This document shows positions 1 through 7,072 of a stretch of DNA of 10,971 nt, piece by piece. Under the pieces are notes generated by a model. That model ran no database searches, had not been told where the DNA came from, and saw only the letters and a list, made by a program, of their open reading frames with translations. How positions within the stretch are numbered: position 1 is the first letter of the stretch; every line of letters starts with the position of its first letter. The stretch comes from Bacteroidales bacterium (GTDB lineage: Bacteria; Bacteroidota; Bacteroidia; Bacteroidales; Marinilabiliaceae). The position numbers and the translations under genes are program-made. The stretch is taken from NCBI GenBank assembly GCA_900766825.1, contig CAAFWU010000079.1, positions 1 through 10,971 of the forward strand. Direction: 5' to 3'.

Positions 1-21
1 AGACGTGTGCTCTTCCGATCT
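1..21. other. Illumina TruSeq adapter remnant at contig end
   Basis: These 21 bases, ending in GCTCTTCCGATCT, are identical to the 3' end of the Illumina TruSeq read-2 adapter/primer as I know it. A chance match of this length exactly at the end of a contig is not credible, so this is untrimmed library sequence rather than genomic DNA. It happens to be open in the frame of the first gene and supplies a false GTG start and the residues M-C-S-S-D. Genuine sequence starts at about base 22. Confidence 0.97.
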
Positions 22-22
22 G

Positions 23-1030
23 CACGGTGGTGAGAACGATGCCGACAATAGCGGTGTGGTTAGCTACGTTCGCATTGAGTTTGCTGGCTATCCTTTTGCT
101 ACCGACAAGGAGATCAATGGTTTGACTCTTGGCTCGGTCGGCTCGGCCACCAAAATTGACCACGTTCAGGTGTCGTATTGCAACGACGACAGCTATGAGT
201 GGTTCGGAGGTTCGGTCAACTGCGACCACTTGGTTGCGTTCCGCGGTTGGGACGATGAGTTTGACACAGACAATGGTTTCTCGGGCAAGGTTCAGTTCTG
301 TCTCTCGGTACGTGACCCTCGCTTGGCCGACACCAGCCGTTCTAATGGCTTCGAGAGCGATAACTGTGCCGATGGCTCTGCTGTATCGCCTTATACCACA
401 GCAACTTTCAGCAATGTTACTTTCGTAGGTCCCGTTGGTCAGGATGCCAACTTTGTTAACGACGAAACCTACATTAACGGTGGTTCGGTTTATCCTAACA
501 ATGGTTCTTCGCTTGGTAAGTTCCAGGCTGCCATGCACATCCGTCGTTCAAGTCGCCTCTCTTGCTTCAACTCGGTGGCCATGGGCTGGCCTATTGGTCT
601 TATTTTGGATAACGAGAAGGGCAATACTCAGGGTGCTGCTTCGGACAAGAGCTTGAAGCTTGAAAATCTGTGGTTTGCTGGCATGACTCTGCTGGGTGCC
701 GACTGCAATAAGGCCGATAAGGATGCTCTCTATGACTACACTGCCAAGACCTATGACGAGACCAAAAATTCCTTCTCTCATGACTTCTTCTTGGCTCAAA
801 CTGGCAACAAGAGTTGCGAGGTCTCTGAGCTTGGTTTGGCCGAAGCTGATGCCAAGGTTGGTGTGGCCATTATGCCTGCTGCTGGCAGTGCAATGCTGAG
901 CGCTGCATCTTTCACCGATGCTTTGTTGAGCGAAGGTTTTGAGAAGGTTAGCTATATTGGTGCCTTTGCTGCTGGCGACAATTGGCTCGATGGTTGGACC
1001 GAGTTCGACCCACAGAATGCAAAGTACTAA
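23..1030 (+). CDS. Secreted beta-helix-like surface protein, 5'-truncated
   Basis: This is the C-terminal part (335 residues visible) of a Bacteroidetes secreted protein of the parallel beta-helix type, as I recognise it from conserved stretches: YVRIEFAG (residues 15-22 of the fragment), DDSYEWFGG (55-63), GWDDEFDTDNGFSGKVQF (75-92) and SNGFESDN (107-114). Relatives start with a signal peptide or lipoprotein signal and beta-helix strands. That part is lost off the contig end, probably 100 residues or more. The apparent GTG start at base 5 lies in adapter sequence and must be ignored. The fragment is rich in Gly, Asn, Asp and aromatic residues and holds several cysteines, which fits an extracytoplasmic protein. 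No type IX secretion C-terminal domain is apparent; the protein ends in DPQNAKY. Relatives often sit near TonB-dependent receptors, but that side is not visible here. Molecular function is unknown. The family call is fairly sure, the fold is inferred. Confidence 0.8.
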   Translation, partial: HGGENDADNSGVVSYVRIEFAGYPFATDKEINGLTLGSVGSATKIDHVQVSYCNDDSYEWFGGSVNCDHLVAFRGWDDEFDTDNGFSGKVQFCLSVRDPRLADTSRSNGFESDNCADGSAVSPYTTATFSNVTFVGPVGQDANFVNDETYINGGSVYPNNGSSLGKFQAAMHIRRSSRLSCFNSVAMGWPIGLILDNEKGNTQGAASDKSLKLENLWFAGMTLLGADCNKADKDALYDYTAKTYDETKNSFSHDFFLAQTGNKSCEVSELGLAEADAKVGVAIMPAAGSAMLSAASFTDALLSEGFEKVSYIGAFAAGDNWLDGWTEFDPQNAKY

Positions 1031-1061
1031 ACCGCTGTGCTTTAAATATATAGCATTATAA

Positions 1062-1102
1062 AAGTAGAGGACTCCATGGCTTGGCTGTGGAGTCCTCTAC
1101 TT
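1062..1102. terminator. Bidirectional intrinsic terminator between convergent genes
   Basis: A perfect 15-bp inverted repeat (AAGTAGAGGACTCCA at 1062-1076, its complement at 1088-1102) encloses an 11-base loop. On the + strand it is followed by GTTTTATTT; on the - strand by TTATAATG. It lies 31 bases after the stop of the beta-helix gene (+) and 3 bases after the stop of the HXXEE gene (-), so it can end both transcripts. Confidence 0.88.
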
Positions 1103-1105
1103 GTT

Positions 1106-1591
1106 TTATTTGTTGTGAGAACGGAAACAGAGTTTATGAATGATGATTAGGTTGACAATAACAAGCAGAATGCCAGCTATAACCCACCCAGCGTTGCCTT
1201 GGGCCAGATAAGATGTTTTGAGCATAAGTATTAGGCTGAAGGGAAGACAGGCGATGCTTGTGACCACCGCAGGCACGTATTGCCTAAGCACCGCACACTG
1301 AACTAGGTGGACGAAAAGGTGTATGGTGTAGGCAGTGAGGGCGCCGAACCAGAGGGCACCGAGGCCGTGGTAGCAGCCGATGGTTAGGACCACGCAGAGC
1401 AGGAGTTCTTCGGCAACAGCAAAGGTCATACCCCGAGTGGTATAGTGCTTGAAGATTGGTGCAATGCGTGGGAAACGTTTCGACACGTTGGCTGCGTGTT
1501 TATTGAGCCAAGGGGCCATGAATATAAGCTCTTCGAGGTCGTGGATGATGAAGAGTAGAGGAAAAAGCCAAAATAGATGGGTGCAAATCAT
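1106..1591 (-). CDS. HXXEE domain membrane protein
   Basis: This is a 161-residue, very hydrophobic protein that fits the HXXEE family of putative integral membrane proteins, whose biochemical role is not known. The naming motif is H17-D-L-E20-E21 at the end of the first membrane segment. Two further motifs I associate with the family are present: H49xxxR53 and H91xxxH95. A second Glu pair (E61-E62) lies in a later hydrophobic segment. Four or five membrane helices are likely (about 5-25, 55-75, 80-100, 105-125 and 133-153), with a short basic tail. His and Glu within membrane helices suggest a buried metal or catalytic site; that is inference. The gene lies 154 bases downstream of clpC on the same strand. 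I see no TAnnTTTG promoter in that gap, so read-through from clpC is possible, though two hairpins stand between them. The start is the first ATG and precedes the first hydrophobic segment directly. Confidence 0.85.
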   Translation of the reverse strand: MICTHLFWLFPLLFIIHDLEELIFMAPWLNKHAANVSKRFPRIAPIFKHYTTRGMTFAVAEELLLCVVLTIGCYHGLGALWFGALTAYTIHLFVHLVQCAVLRQYVPAVVTSIACLPFSLILMLKTSYLAQGNAGWVIAGILLVIVNLIIIHKLCFRSHNK

Positions 1592-1663
1592 TGTGTGTGT
1601 TGGTGCTATGGTTTTAAGAGAGTGTGTTTATGAGCTTGCGCGACATATTTTAGAAACACACAA

Positions 1664-1691
1664 CCCCACCCTTGTGATTGGCAGGGTGGGG
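1664..1691 (-). terminator. Hairpin downstream of clpC, possible terminator
   Basis: A perfect 9-bp GC-rich inverted repeat, CCCCACCCT (1664-1672) and AGGGTGGGG (1683-1691), with a 10-base loop. Read on the - strand, it lies 55 bases past the clpC stop and is followed by TTGTGTGTTTC, which is only partly T-rich. It may end or attenuate clpC transcription before the HXXEE gene. Confidence 0.5.
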
Positions 1692-1713
1692 CAGTGGTCT
1701 GTTACTGTGTCCG

Positions 1714-1733
1714 CTGACCTATGTTAAGGTCAG
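1714..1733 (-). repeat. Small inverted repeat after the clpC stop
   Basis: CTGACCT (1714-1720) and AGGTCAG (1727-1733) form a perfect 7-bp stem with a 6-base loop, 13 bases past the clpC stop codon. No T-tract follows on either strand, so by itself it is more likely a 3'-end mRNA stem, perhaps acting with the hairpin at 1664-1691. Confidence 0.4.
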
Positions 1734-1745
1734 TTGGGTAGTTTT

Positions 1746-4298
1746 TTATGCCATCGTGAAGGTTAGCTTGTCGGTGTCTGGCAAGTGGTCGGCTTTTATC
1801 TTTTGGCATTTTGATATGCGTGCCTCAATGATCTGCTCGGCCAGTTCGTCCTCCACATACTTTTGTATGGAGCGGCGGAGTGGTCGTGCACCATACTGTG
1901 GGTCGTAGCTCTTGTCGGCAATGAAGGTTTTGGCGGCGTCGGTAAGCTCGAGTGTGAAGCCAAGGTTCTCTACTCGTTTGAGGAGGCCTCGGAGTTCGAC
2001 GTCGATGATCTTCATTATGTTGTCTCGGCTGAGCTCGTTAAACATTATAACGTCGTCGATTCGGTTGAGGAACTCGGGTGCGAAGGCTTTGCGTAGGGCT
2101 TTTTGAATTATGGACGTTTGGCGGTCCTGACTTGGTTGGCTGGTGGACATACCAAAACCTACGCCTTTGCCAAAGTCGTTGAGTTCGCGGCTACCGATGT
2201 TGGACGTCATGATGATAATGGTGTTCTTGAAATCGATTTTGCGTCCCATGCTGTCGGTTAGGATGCCTTCGTCGAGAACTTGTAGCATCAGGTTGAACAT
2301 ATCGGGGTGTGCTTTCTCGATTTCGTCGAGCAAGACCACGCTATATGGTTTGCGTCGAACTTTCTCGGTGAGCATACCACCTTCATCATATCCTACGTAG
2401 CCTGGAGGGGCTCCTATGAGTCGAGAAACGGAGAACTTTTCCATATATTCGCTCATATCGATGCGGATGAGGGCATCGGTGGAGTCGAAGAGATATTTGG
2501 CGAGAACTTGTGCCAGATGGGTTTTGCCAACACCCGTGGGACCGAGGAATACGAAGGAGCCGATTGGGCGGTTGGGGTCCTTGAGTCCAGCACGGTTGCG
2601 GAGGATGGCTTTGACGATTTTGTCGATGGCATCGTCCTGACCAATGATGTTTCGTTTGAGTTCGGCACCCATTTCAAGGAGTCGCTCGCCTTCGGCTTGG
2701 GCAACGCGCTGAACGGGAATGCCTGTCATGAGGGCCACAACGTCGGCCACCTTGTCGGCCGTCACAACCTCGCGGTGTTGGGTGAGGTCCTCTTGCCATT
2801 TGTTTTTGGCAGCTGTGAGTTGAGCCTCGAGTTCCCTTGTCTTGTCTCGGAAACTGGCAGCTAACTCGAAGTTCTGGGCCGAAACGGCGTTCTTTTTCTT
2901 GGTGTTGAGCTCTTCTATCTCCTCTTCGAGTTCGGTTATGCTCTTGGGAACCACAATGTTGGCAATGTGGACGCGGGAGCCAGCTTCGTCGAGTGCATCG
3001 ATGGCTTTGTCGGGGAGCTGGCGTTCGTTCATATATCGCTCGGTCAGGGTAACGCAGGCTTCGAGGGCCTCGTCGGTGTAGGTGACGTTGTGGTGGTCTT
3101 CGTACTTACTCTTGATTTGACGCAGTATTTCTATGGTGTCGGCGTGGCTCGTGGGCTCTACCATCACTTTTTGGAATCGACGCTCGAGGGCTCCGTCCTT
3201 TTCAATGTTTTTGCGGAATTCATCGAGAGTGGTGGCTCCAATGCATTGCATCTCGCCTCGGGCCAGTGCGGGTTTGAGCATATTGGCGGCATCGAGGCTA
3301 CCAGTGGTTCCGCCTGCCCCCATTATGGTATGGATCTCATCGATAAAGAGGATGATGTTTGGGTTTTTGCGGACTTCGTTGAGGAGGACTTTGATGCGTT
3401 CCTCGAATTGTCCGCGGTATTTTGTGCCAGCAATCATCTGGGTTAAGTCCAACATAATGAGCCGCTTGTCTTGCAACAATATGGGCACTTTTTTCTCGAA
3501 TATGCGCAGAGCGAGACCCTCGGCAATGGCCGATTTGCCAACGCCAGGTTCGCCAATGAGTATGGGGTTGTTTTTCTTGCGTCGGGTCAGTACCTGTGCA
3601 ATACGCTCTATCTCTTTGTCACGACCAATAACGGGATCAAGTCGTCCATCTTCGGCAGCTTTGGTGAGGTCTATGCCGAAGGTGTTGAGTATTGGGGTGT
3701 CGCTGTTGGCAATGTTGCTTTGATTTGATTTGCTAAAGGAACTGGTTCTGCGGGAATTGTCTTTGTTGTCAAATGGTCCATCGATGTCGTCGTCGTCGCC
3801 AAAGGATGGGGTGTCGTCATCGTCGGAATCCAAGACGTCTTTTGTGATGCCAAAGATGTCTATAATACTGTCTCGCAGAGCATCGTATTGAATGTTGTTT
3901 TCTTCCAGAAATTGGCATGCTCGGGAGTGTCGGCAGCGGAGGATACCTAATAATATGTGAGCAGTGTGGGCTTCGGCAAGTCCCATGGCTTTGGCTTCGA
4001 GCTCCATGGCTCTGATAATGCGTTCCGTAGAGGCCATACGTTTTGGTTGCGTAACCTCGTTACTATTTTTTGATTTAAGCAAAGGCGATGCTTTCTTAAG
4101 TACATAGTTCATAGCCTTTTGAACATCGTCGGCGGAGACGCCCATAAGGCGCAAGGCTTGCAGAGCGCTGTTGATGTCGTAGGTTGCAATAGCTAATAAT
4201 AAGTGTTCTGGGGAAATGAAATTATGACCCATTTTCTTGGCTATCATTTCGCTATTATGAAGCGTTGCAGCCGTTCCGTCGGATTGTTTGATAATCAT
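1746..4298 (-). CDS. clpC: ATP-dependent Clp protease ATPase subunit ClpC
   Basis: ClpC is a cytoplasmic AAA+ unfoldase that threads substrate proteins into the ClpP peptidase. The 850-residue length and domain order are those of the family. There is a double Clp N-domain (about 2-150); a first ATPase domain with Walker A GEPGVGKSA (249-257), Walker B IILFIDE (315-321) and an ERRF arginine-finger motif (372-375); a middle coiled coil with a UVR-like motif around FELAASFRDK (477-486), which separates ClpC from ClpA and ClpB; and a second ATPase domain with Walker A GPTGVGKT (586-593), Walker B VVLLDE (654-659) and a GAR sensor-2 motif (803-805). V713-G714-F715 is a good candidate for the ClpP-docking tripeptide. 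The linker at 156-195 is unusually acidic, then Ser/Asn-rich. No clpP, mcsA, mcsB or ctsR gene is adjacent. A consensus Bacteroides promoter lies just upstream, and I see no CIRCE element. The ATG start opens directly into the N-domain. Confidence 0.97.
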   Translation of the reverse strand: MIIKQSDGTAATLHNSEMIAKKMGHNFISPEHLLLAIATYDINSALQALRLMGVSADDVQKAMNYVLKKASPLLKSKNSNEVTQPKRMASTERIIRAMELEAKAMGLAEAHTAHILLGILRCRHSRACQFLEENNIQYDALRDSIIDIFGITKDVLDSDDDDTPSFGDDDDIDGPFDNKDNSRRTSSFSKSNQSNIANSDTPILNTFGIDLTKAAEDGRLDPVIGRDKEIERIAQVLTRRKKNNPILIGEPGVGKSAIAEGLALRIFEKKVPILLQDKRLIMLDLTQMIAGTKYRGQFEERIKVLLNEVRKNPNIILFIDEIHTIMGAGGTTGSLDAANMLKPALARGEMQCIGATTLDEFRKNIEKDGALERRFQKVMVEPTSHADTIEILRQIKSKYEDHHNVTYTDEALEACVTLTERYMNERQLPDKAIDALDEAGSRVHIANIVVPKSITELEEEIEELNTKKKNAVSAQNFELAASFRDKTRELEAQLTAAKNKWQEDLTQHREVVTADKVADVVALMTGIPVQRVAQAEGERLLEMGAELKRNIIGQDDAIDKIVKAILRNRAGLKDPNRPIGSFVFLGPTGVGKTHLAQVLAKYLFDSTDALIRIDMSEYMEKFSVSRLIGAPPGYVGYDEGGMLTEKVRRKPYSVVLLDEIEKAHPDMFNLMLQVLDEGILTDSMGRKIDFKNTIIIMTSNIGSRELNDFGKGVGFGMSTSQPSQDRQTSIIQKALRKAFAPEFLNRIDDVIMFNELSRDNIMKIIDVELRGLLKRVENLGFTLELTDAAKTFIADKSYDPQYGARPLRRSIQKYVEDELAEQIIEARISKCQKIKADHLPDTDKLTFTMA

Positions 4299-4329
4299 TA
4301 TGTGATGAAAATTATAAGTTTGATATGAG

Positions 4330-4360
4330 CAAATTTAGTTAAATGGGAGGTTAGAGCAAA
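4330..4360 (-). promoter_or_regulatory. Bacteroides-type promoter for clpC
   Basis: Read on the - strand, TTTG (4357-4360), a 19-base spacer and TAAATTTG (4330-4337) match the Bacteroides sigma-ABfr consensus TTTG-N19-21-TAnnTTTG exactly. Transcription should start near 4323, giving a leader of about 25 bases. A second TAAATTTG at 4363-4370 on the same strand has no TTTG at the right distance and is a weaker alternative. Confidence 0.75.
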
Positions 4361-4488
4361 GACAAATTTACTTTTTGGAATTTTTGACATTGGGGGCGTG
4401 CGTTGTGGTTTGGGTGTGGACGGGGTGATGAGTTGAGGGGAATGGGTGAATAGAGCAAATTTGTAGCAATTATTGGCGTGTTATATTC

Positions 4489-4519
4489 TTTGCCTTTGTG
4501 CTTAAATTTTCTACTTTTG
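4489..4519 (+). promoter_or_regulatory. Bacteroides-type promoter for the amidase-MCE operon
   Basis: TTTG (4489-4492), a 19-base spacer and TACTTTTG (4512-4519) match the Bacteroides consensus exactly. Transcription should start near 4526, leaving a leader of about 44 bases before the ATG at 4570. This rules out the in-frame GTG at 4498, which lies inside the promoter. Confidence 0.75.
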
Positions 4520-4569
4520 TAAGCAAAGATGGCGCAATTTTTGCCAATTGCTGCTGTAGAGAATTCTCA

Positions 4570-5658
4570 ATGAAATTTATGAATGCATCTATAATAAGAG
4601 TCGTATCGTTTTTTGCCCTAATCTCCTGCCTATCCTTTTTCGAAATTGCGATGGCTCAAGAGACCAAACGTCCTGTTATTGTTTTGGATCCTGGTCATGG
4701 TGGCAAAGACCCAGGAGCTATTGGCAAAAAGAATCAGGAGAAGGCTATTGTTCTTAATGTTGCCCTAAAGGTTGGTAAGATGCTAAGCGACAGTCTCAAG
4801 GACGTGAAGGTTGTGTACACACGCAACAAGGATTTCTTCGTGCCTTTGGATAAGCGAGCCGAGATTGCCAATAAGAATGCGGCCGACATTTTTGTCTCTA
4901 TACATGCCAATGCCACTAAGAACAAAGATATTTATGGTGCCGAGACGTTTGTGATGGGTCTCCATAAGTCCAAAGAGAATCTGGAGGTGGCTCAGTTAGA
5001 GAACGCTGCCATTAAATATGAGGACGATGTTGATAAGTATGCCGATTTGGAGTCTAACATAATGTCCAACCTAATGCAGAGTACAAATTTAGAATGGAGT
5101 GCAAGGGCCGCATCCTATGTTCAGAATGCTCTGGTTGGGTCTGGAAGGTCGGATCGTGGGCTTAAGCAAGCGGGTTTCTTTGTGCTGTGGAAGACAGCCG
5201 TGCCAAGCATCCTAATAGAGATGGGTTTCATAACCAACCCTGAGGAGGAAATTCACATGGCCAGCGAGAAGGGTAGTACTGAGTTAGCCACAAGCATCTA
5301 CAGTGCCATTGTAAAGTACATAAGCGAGAGGTCGGCTCATGGCATGGTAAGCTATGTTGACGTATCGGAGCCCGAGCCCGCAAAGCCAGCTGTTAACCTT
5401 TGGCCAACGGGCATAAACTATCGTGTTCAAGTGGCAGTGTCGAAAAACAAACTGAAGATTGATGAGACCAAAGGTGTTGTGAGCACCATAAGTGAGGAGC
5501 AGAACACCAAATATATGATAGGTATCCTAACAGATTTCGATAAGGCTCAGAAACTTAAAGAGTCTCTCAAGGATAGCTATCCCGACTGTTTTATTGTTGC
5601 CTTCGATGGCAAAGAGAAAATATCTGTGCGTGCAGCCAGAAAACAACAAAAAGACTAA
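4570..5658 (+). CDS. Periplasmic N-acetylmuramoyl-L-alanine amidase with SPOR-like C-terminus
   Basis: This zinc amidase (Amidase_3 family, like AmiC) cuts the bond between N-acetylmuramic acid and L-alanine in peptidoglycan, typically during daughter-cell separation. From the ATG at 4570 it has 362 residues. A signal peptide likely ends at A-M-A29|Q30. The catalytic domain (about 34-255) has the expected zinc ligands H43 (DPGHGG), E57 and H112 (SIHANA), and the catalytic glutamate E217 (IEMGF). Between H112 and E217 lies an insert with a charged helix (about 133-170), where related enzymes carry their regulatory helix. The C-terminal region (about 283-351) resembles a SPOR-type fold, which binds denuded septal glycan. 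The frame stays open to a GTG at 4498, but the promoter overlaps that stretch and its residues do not look like a signal peptide; ATG 4579 is a possible alternative start. An L-I-S-C lipobox-like stretch lies inside the hydrophobic core, but signal peptidase I cleavage looks likelier. The MCE gene follows after 11 bases. Confidence 0.93.
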   Translation: MKFMNASIIRVVSFFALISCLSFFEIAMAQETKRPVIVLDPGHGGKDPGAIGKKNQEKAIVLNVALKVGKMLSDSLKDVKVVYTRNKDFFVPLDKRAEIANKNAADIFVSIHANATKNKDIYGAETFVMGLHKSKENLEVAQLENAAIKYEDDVDKYADLESNIMSNLMQSTNLEWSARAASYVQNALVGSGRSDRGLKQAGFFVLWKTAVPSILIEMGFITNPEEEIHMASEKGSTELATSIYSAIVKYISERSAHGMVSYVDVSEPEPAKPAVNLWPTGINYRVQVAVSKNKLKIDETKGVVSTISEEQNTKYMIGILTDFDKAQKLKESLKDSYPDCFIVAFDGKEKISVRAARKQQKD

Positions 5659-5669
5659 ATACTTGTGCC

Positions 5670-6890
5670 ATGAATCCCGAACGTTTCAGAAATATAAAGA
5701 TTGGCATATTTGCAGTTGTGGCCTTTGCCTTGCTGTGCTTTGGTTTGAACTATTTGAAGGGTCAAAACTTTTTTCAGCGCGGCGTGATGCTTACCGCATG
5801 CTTTGCATCTGTTGATGGTCTTACAGACTCAAGTCCTGTAATCTACAATGGGTTCAAGGTTGGTTCGGTGCGAGATATTGAGATAGACCAGTATGCCACG
5901 GACCCCAACAGGCGGTTTACGGTTACCATAGGCATGGAAAAGAAATTGGACGTGCCATCCGATAGCCGTGCGGAGATTGTGAGCACCGACCTTTTGGGAG
6001 GCAAGGGCATAGAGCTGATGCTTGGTGTGAGCAAGGATTTGGCAAGTGGTGGCGATACGTTGGCCAGTTCGATACGCACTGGCCTGATGGAGCAGCTGAT
6101 GCCTGTTAAGGATCAAGCCTCGTCGCTAATGACGAGTGCCGACGATGTCTTTCGGAGCATCGATACGCTGCTGAATCAAAACAATAGGCAAAATATCGAC
6201 GTCTTGATTGCCGAAGCTGCTGTGGCAATGAAGAATCTCGAGGTTGTGACACGTAACCTAAGTCAACTAACGGCTCAGACGGGTGCCTTGCAGGGTACGT
6301 TCAATTCCACCAATCAACTGATGACGTCGCTGAGTGGTCAGACGGGTAAGATTGACACTATAATGCAGAATGCCACAGAGTTCACTAACTCGCTCGCTGC
6401 TGCCGATGCAGGTCATCTGATTGGGCAGATTGACTCCACCATGGTCAGTTTAAACAATATGCTCTCGGCCAATGGTAACATCGCAAAGTTGGCCAATGAC
6501 ACCACTTTTTACACCAATATGACAGCGGCCATCGAGAACCTTAATCGTCTGCTTGTTGACATTCGTCTTAACCCTTCGAGGTACATTAACGTGTCTGCAT
6601 TTAAGTTTGGGGGCAAGCAGATATATTTTGCAGATGCCAGCGCAGCAAGTAATGTTATGCGTGGCGAGGTTTATGCCGTATGCCTCGATAAGGCAAAGGA
6701 GCCCAAGGACGTGGCTGTGACTGTTGGCAGCATGCGAGTGATGGAATATATGTGCGATGGTCGCTACCGATATATTGTGGTGCCTTTTGTCTCAAAGGCT
6801 GAGGCTGAGCAGTTTATGACTGCTAATAATATTGGTGCTGCCTATCCTGATGCCGAGGTTGAACGGTATGTTGATGGTGTTAGGAAATAG
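5670..6890 (+). CDS. MCE/MlaD-family lipid transport protein with SPOR-like C-terminal extension
   Basis: MlaD-type proteins sit in the inner membrane with a periplasmic MCE domain, and hexamers pass lipids between the inner and outer membranes. This 406-residue protein has a short N-terminus, one membrane anchor (about 9-29), an MCE domain (about 37-118, with PVIYNGFKVGSV and the loop LLGGKGIEL), and a long helical region (about 140-300) rich in Ser, Thr, Asn and Gln. The stretch NPSRYINVSAF (301-311) closes the part I would expect in Bacteroidetes homologues. Residues 330-403 are extra: their strand-helix-strand pattern, RYRYIVVPF, then KAEAEQFM, then YPDAEVERYVDG, resembles the SPOR-like end of the amidase upstream. 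It begins 11 bases after the amidase stop, so both are almost surely co-transcribed. Amidase-MCE pairing is, as far as I know, common in Bacteroidetes. Partner genes for the permease (MlaE) and ATPase (MlaF) are not in this window. A strong terminator follows. Confidence 0.9.
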   Translation: MNPERFRNIKIGIFAVVAFALLCFGLNYLKGQNFFQRGVMLTACFASVDGLTDSSPVIYNGFKVGSVRDIEIDQYATDPNRRFTVTIGMEKKLDVPSDSRAEIVSTDLLGGKGIELMLGVSKDLASGGDTLASSIRTGLMEQLMPVKDQASSLMTSADDVFRSIDTLLNQNNRQNIDVLIAEAAVAMKNLEVVTRNLSQLTAQTGALQGTFNSTNQLMTSLSGQTGKIDTIMQNATEFTNSLAAADAGHLIGQIDSTMVSLNNMLSANGNIAKLANDTTFYTNMTAAIENLNRLLVDIRLNPSRYINVSAFKFGGKQIYFADASAASNVMRGEVYAVCLDKAKEPKDVAVTVGSMRVMEYMCDGRYRYIVVPFVSKAEAEQFMTANNIGAAYPDAEVERYVDGVRK

Positions 6891-6966
6891 AGTGGAGCAA
6901 AGGTAGGTCTTTGTCTGAATTGCTGGTTTGCTTTTATTTCGGAGGGCCGAGGTTATAGTAATGCAT

Positions 6967-7006
6967 AAAAAGAAGCGAGACTCTTGTTGGGGTCTCGCTT
7001 CTTTTT
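6967..7006. terminator. Bidirectional intrinsic terminator between convergent genes
   Basis: A near-perfect inverted repeat pairs 6967-6983 with 6990-7006 (17 pairs, one of them T-G) around a 6-base TTGTTG loop. The GC-rich core is GAAGCGAGAC/GTCTCGCTTC. The arms end in a T-run on the + strand (7002-7007) and A's at 6967-6971 that read as T's on the - strand. It lies 76 bases past the MCE stop (+) and 66 bases past the DUF4301 stop (-), so it can end both. Confidence 0.92.
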
Positions 7007-7072
7007 TGTTTATGTTAGTTTCTGTATGGGGTGTTGATACCCTAAGTCACGGAACCTATCTGTTGTAGAGGC

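Noticed and set aside
2307..3723. Several open frames of 159-196 codons on the + strand inside clpC
   Set aside because: All are antisense to a complete, motif-verified ClpC, and none shows a domain, signal peptide or start context of its own.
4600..4659. L-I-S-C in the amidase signal sequence as a lipoprotein lipobox
   Set aside because: The cysteine is followed by more hydrophobic residues and a good signal peptidase I site (A-M-A|Q), and it lies mid-core rather than at the end of the hydrophobic stretch.
7047..7063. A minor imperfect stem near GGGTGTTGATACCC between the terminator and the DUF4301 stop
   Set aside because: The stem has about 4 bp and no T-tract, and the strong terminator at 6967-7006 already explains the ends of both genes.
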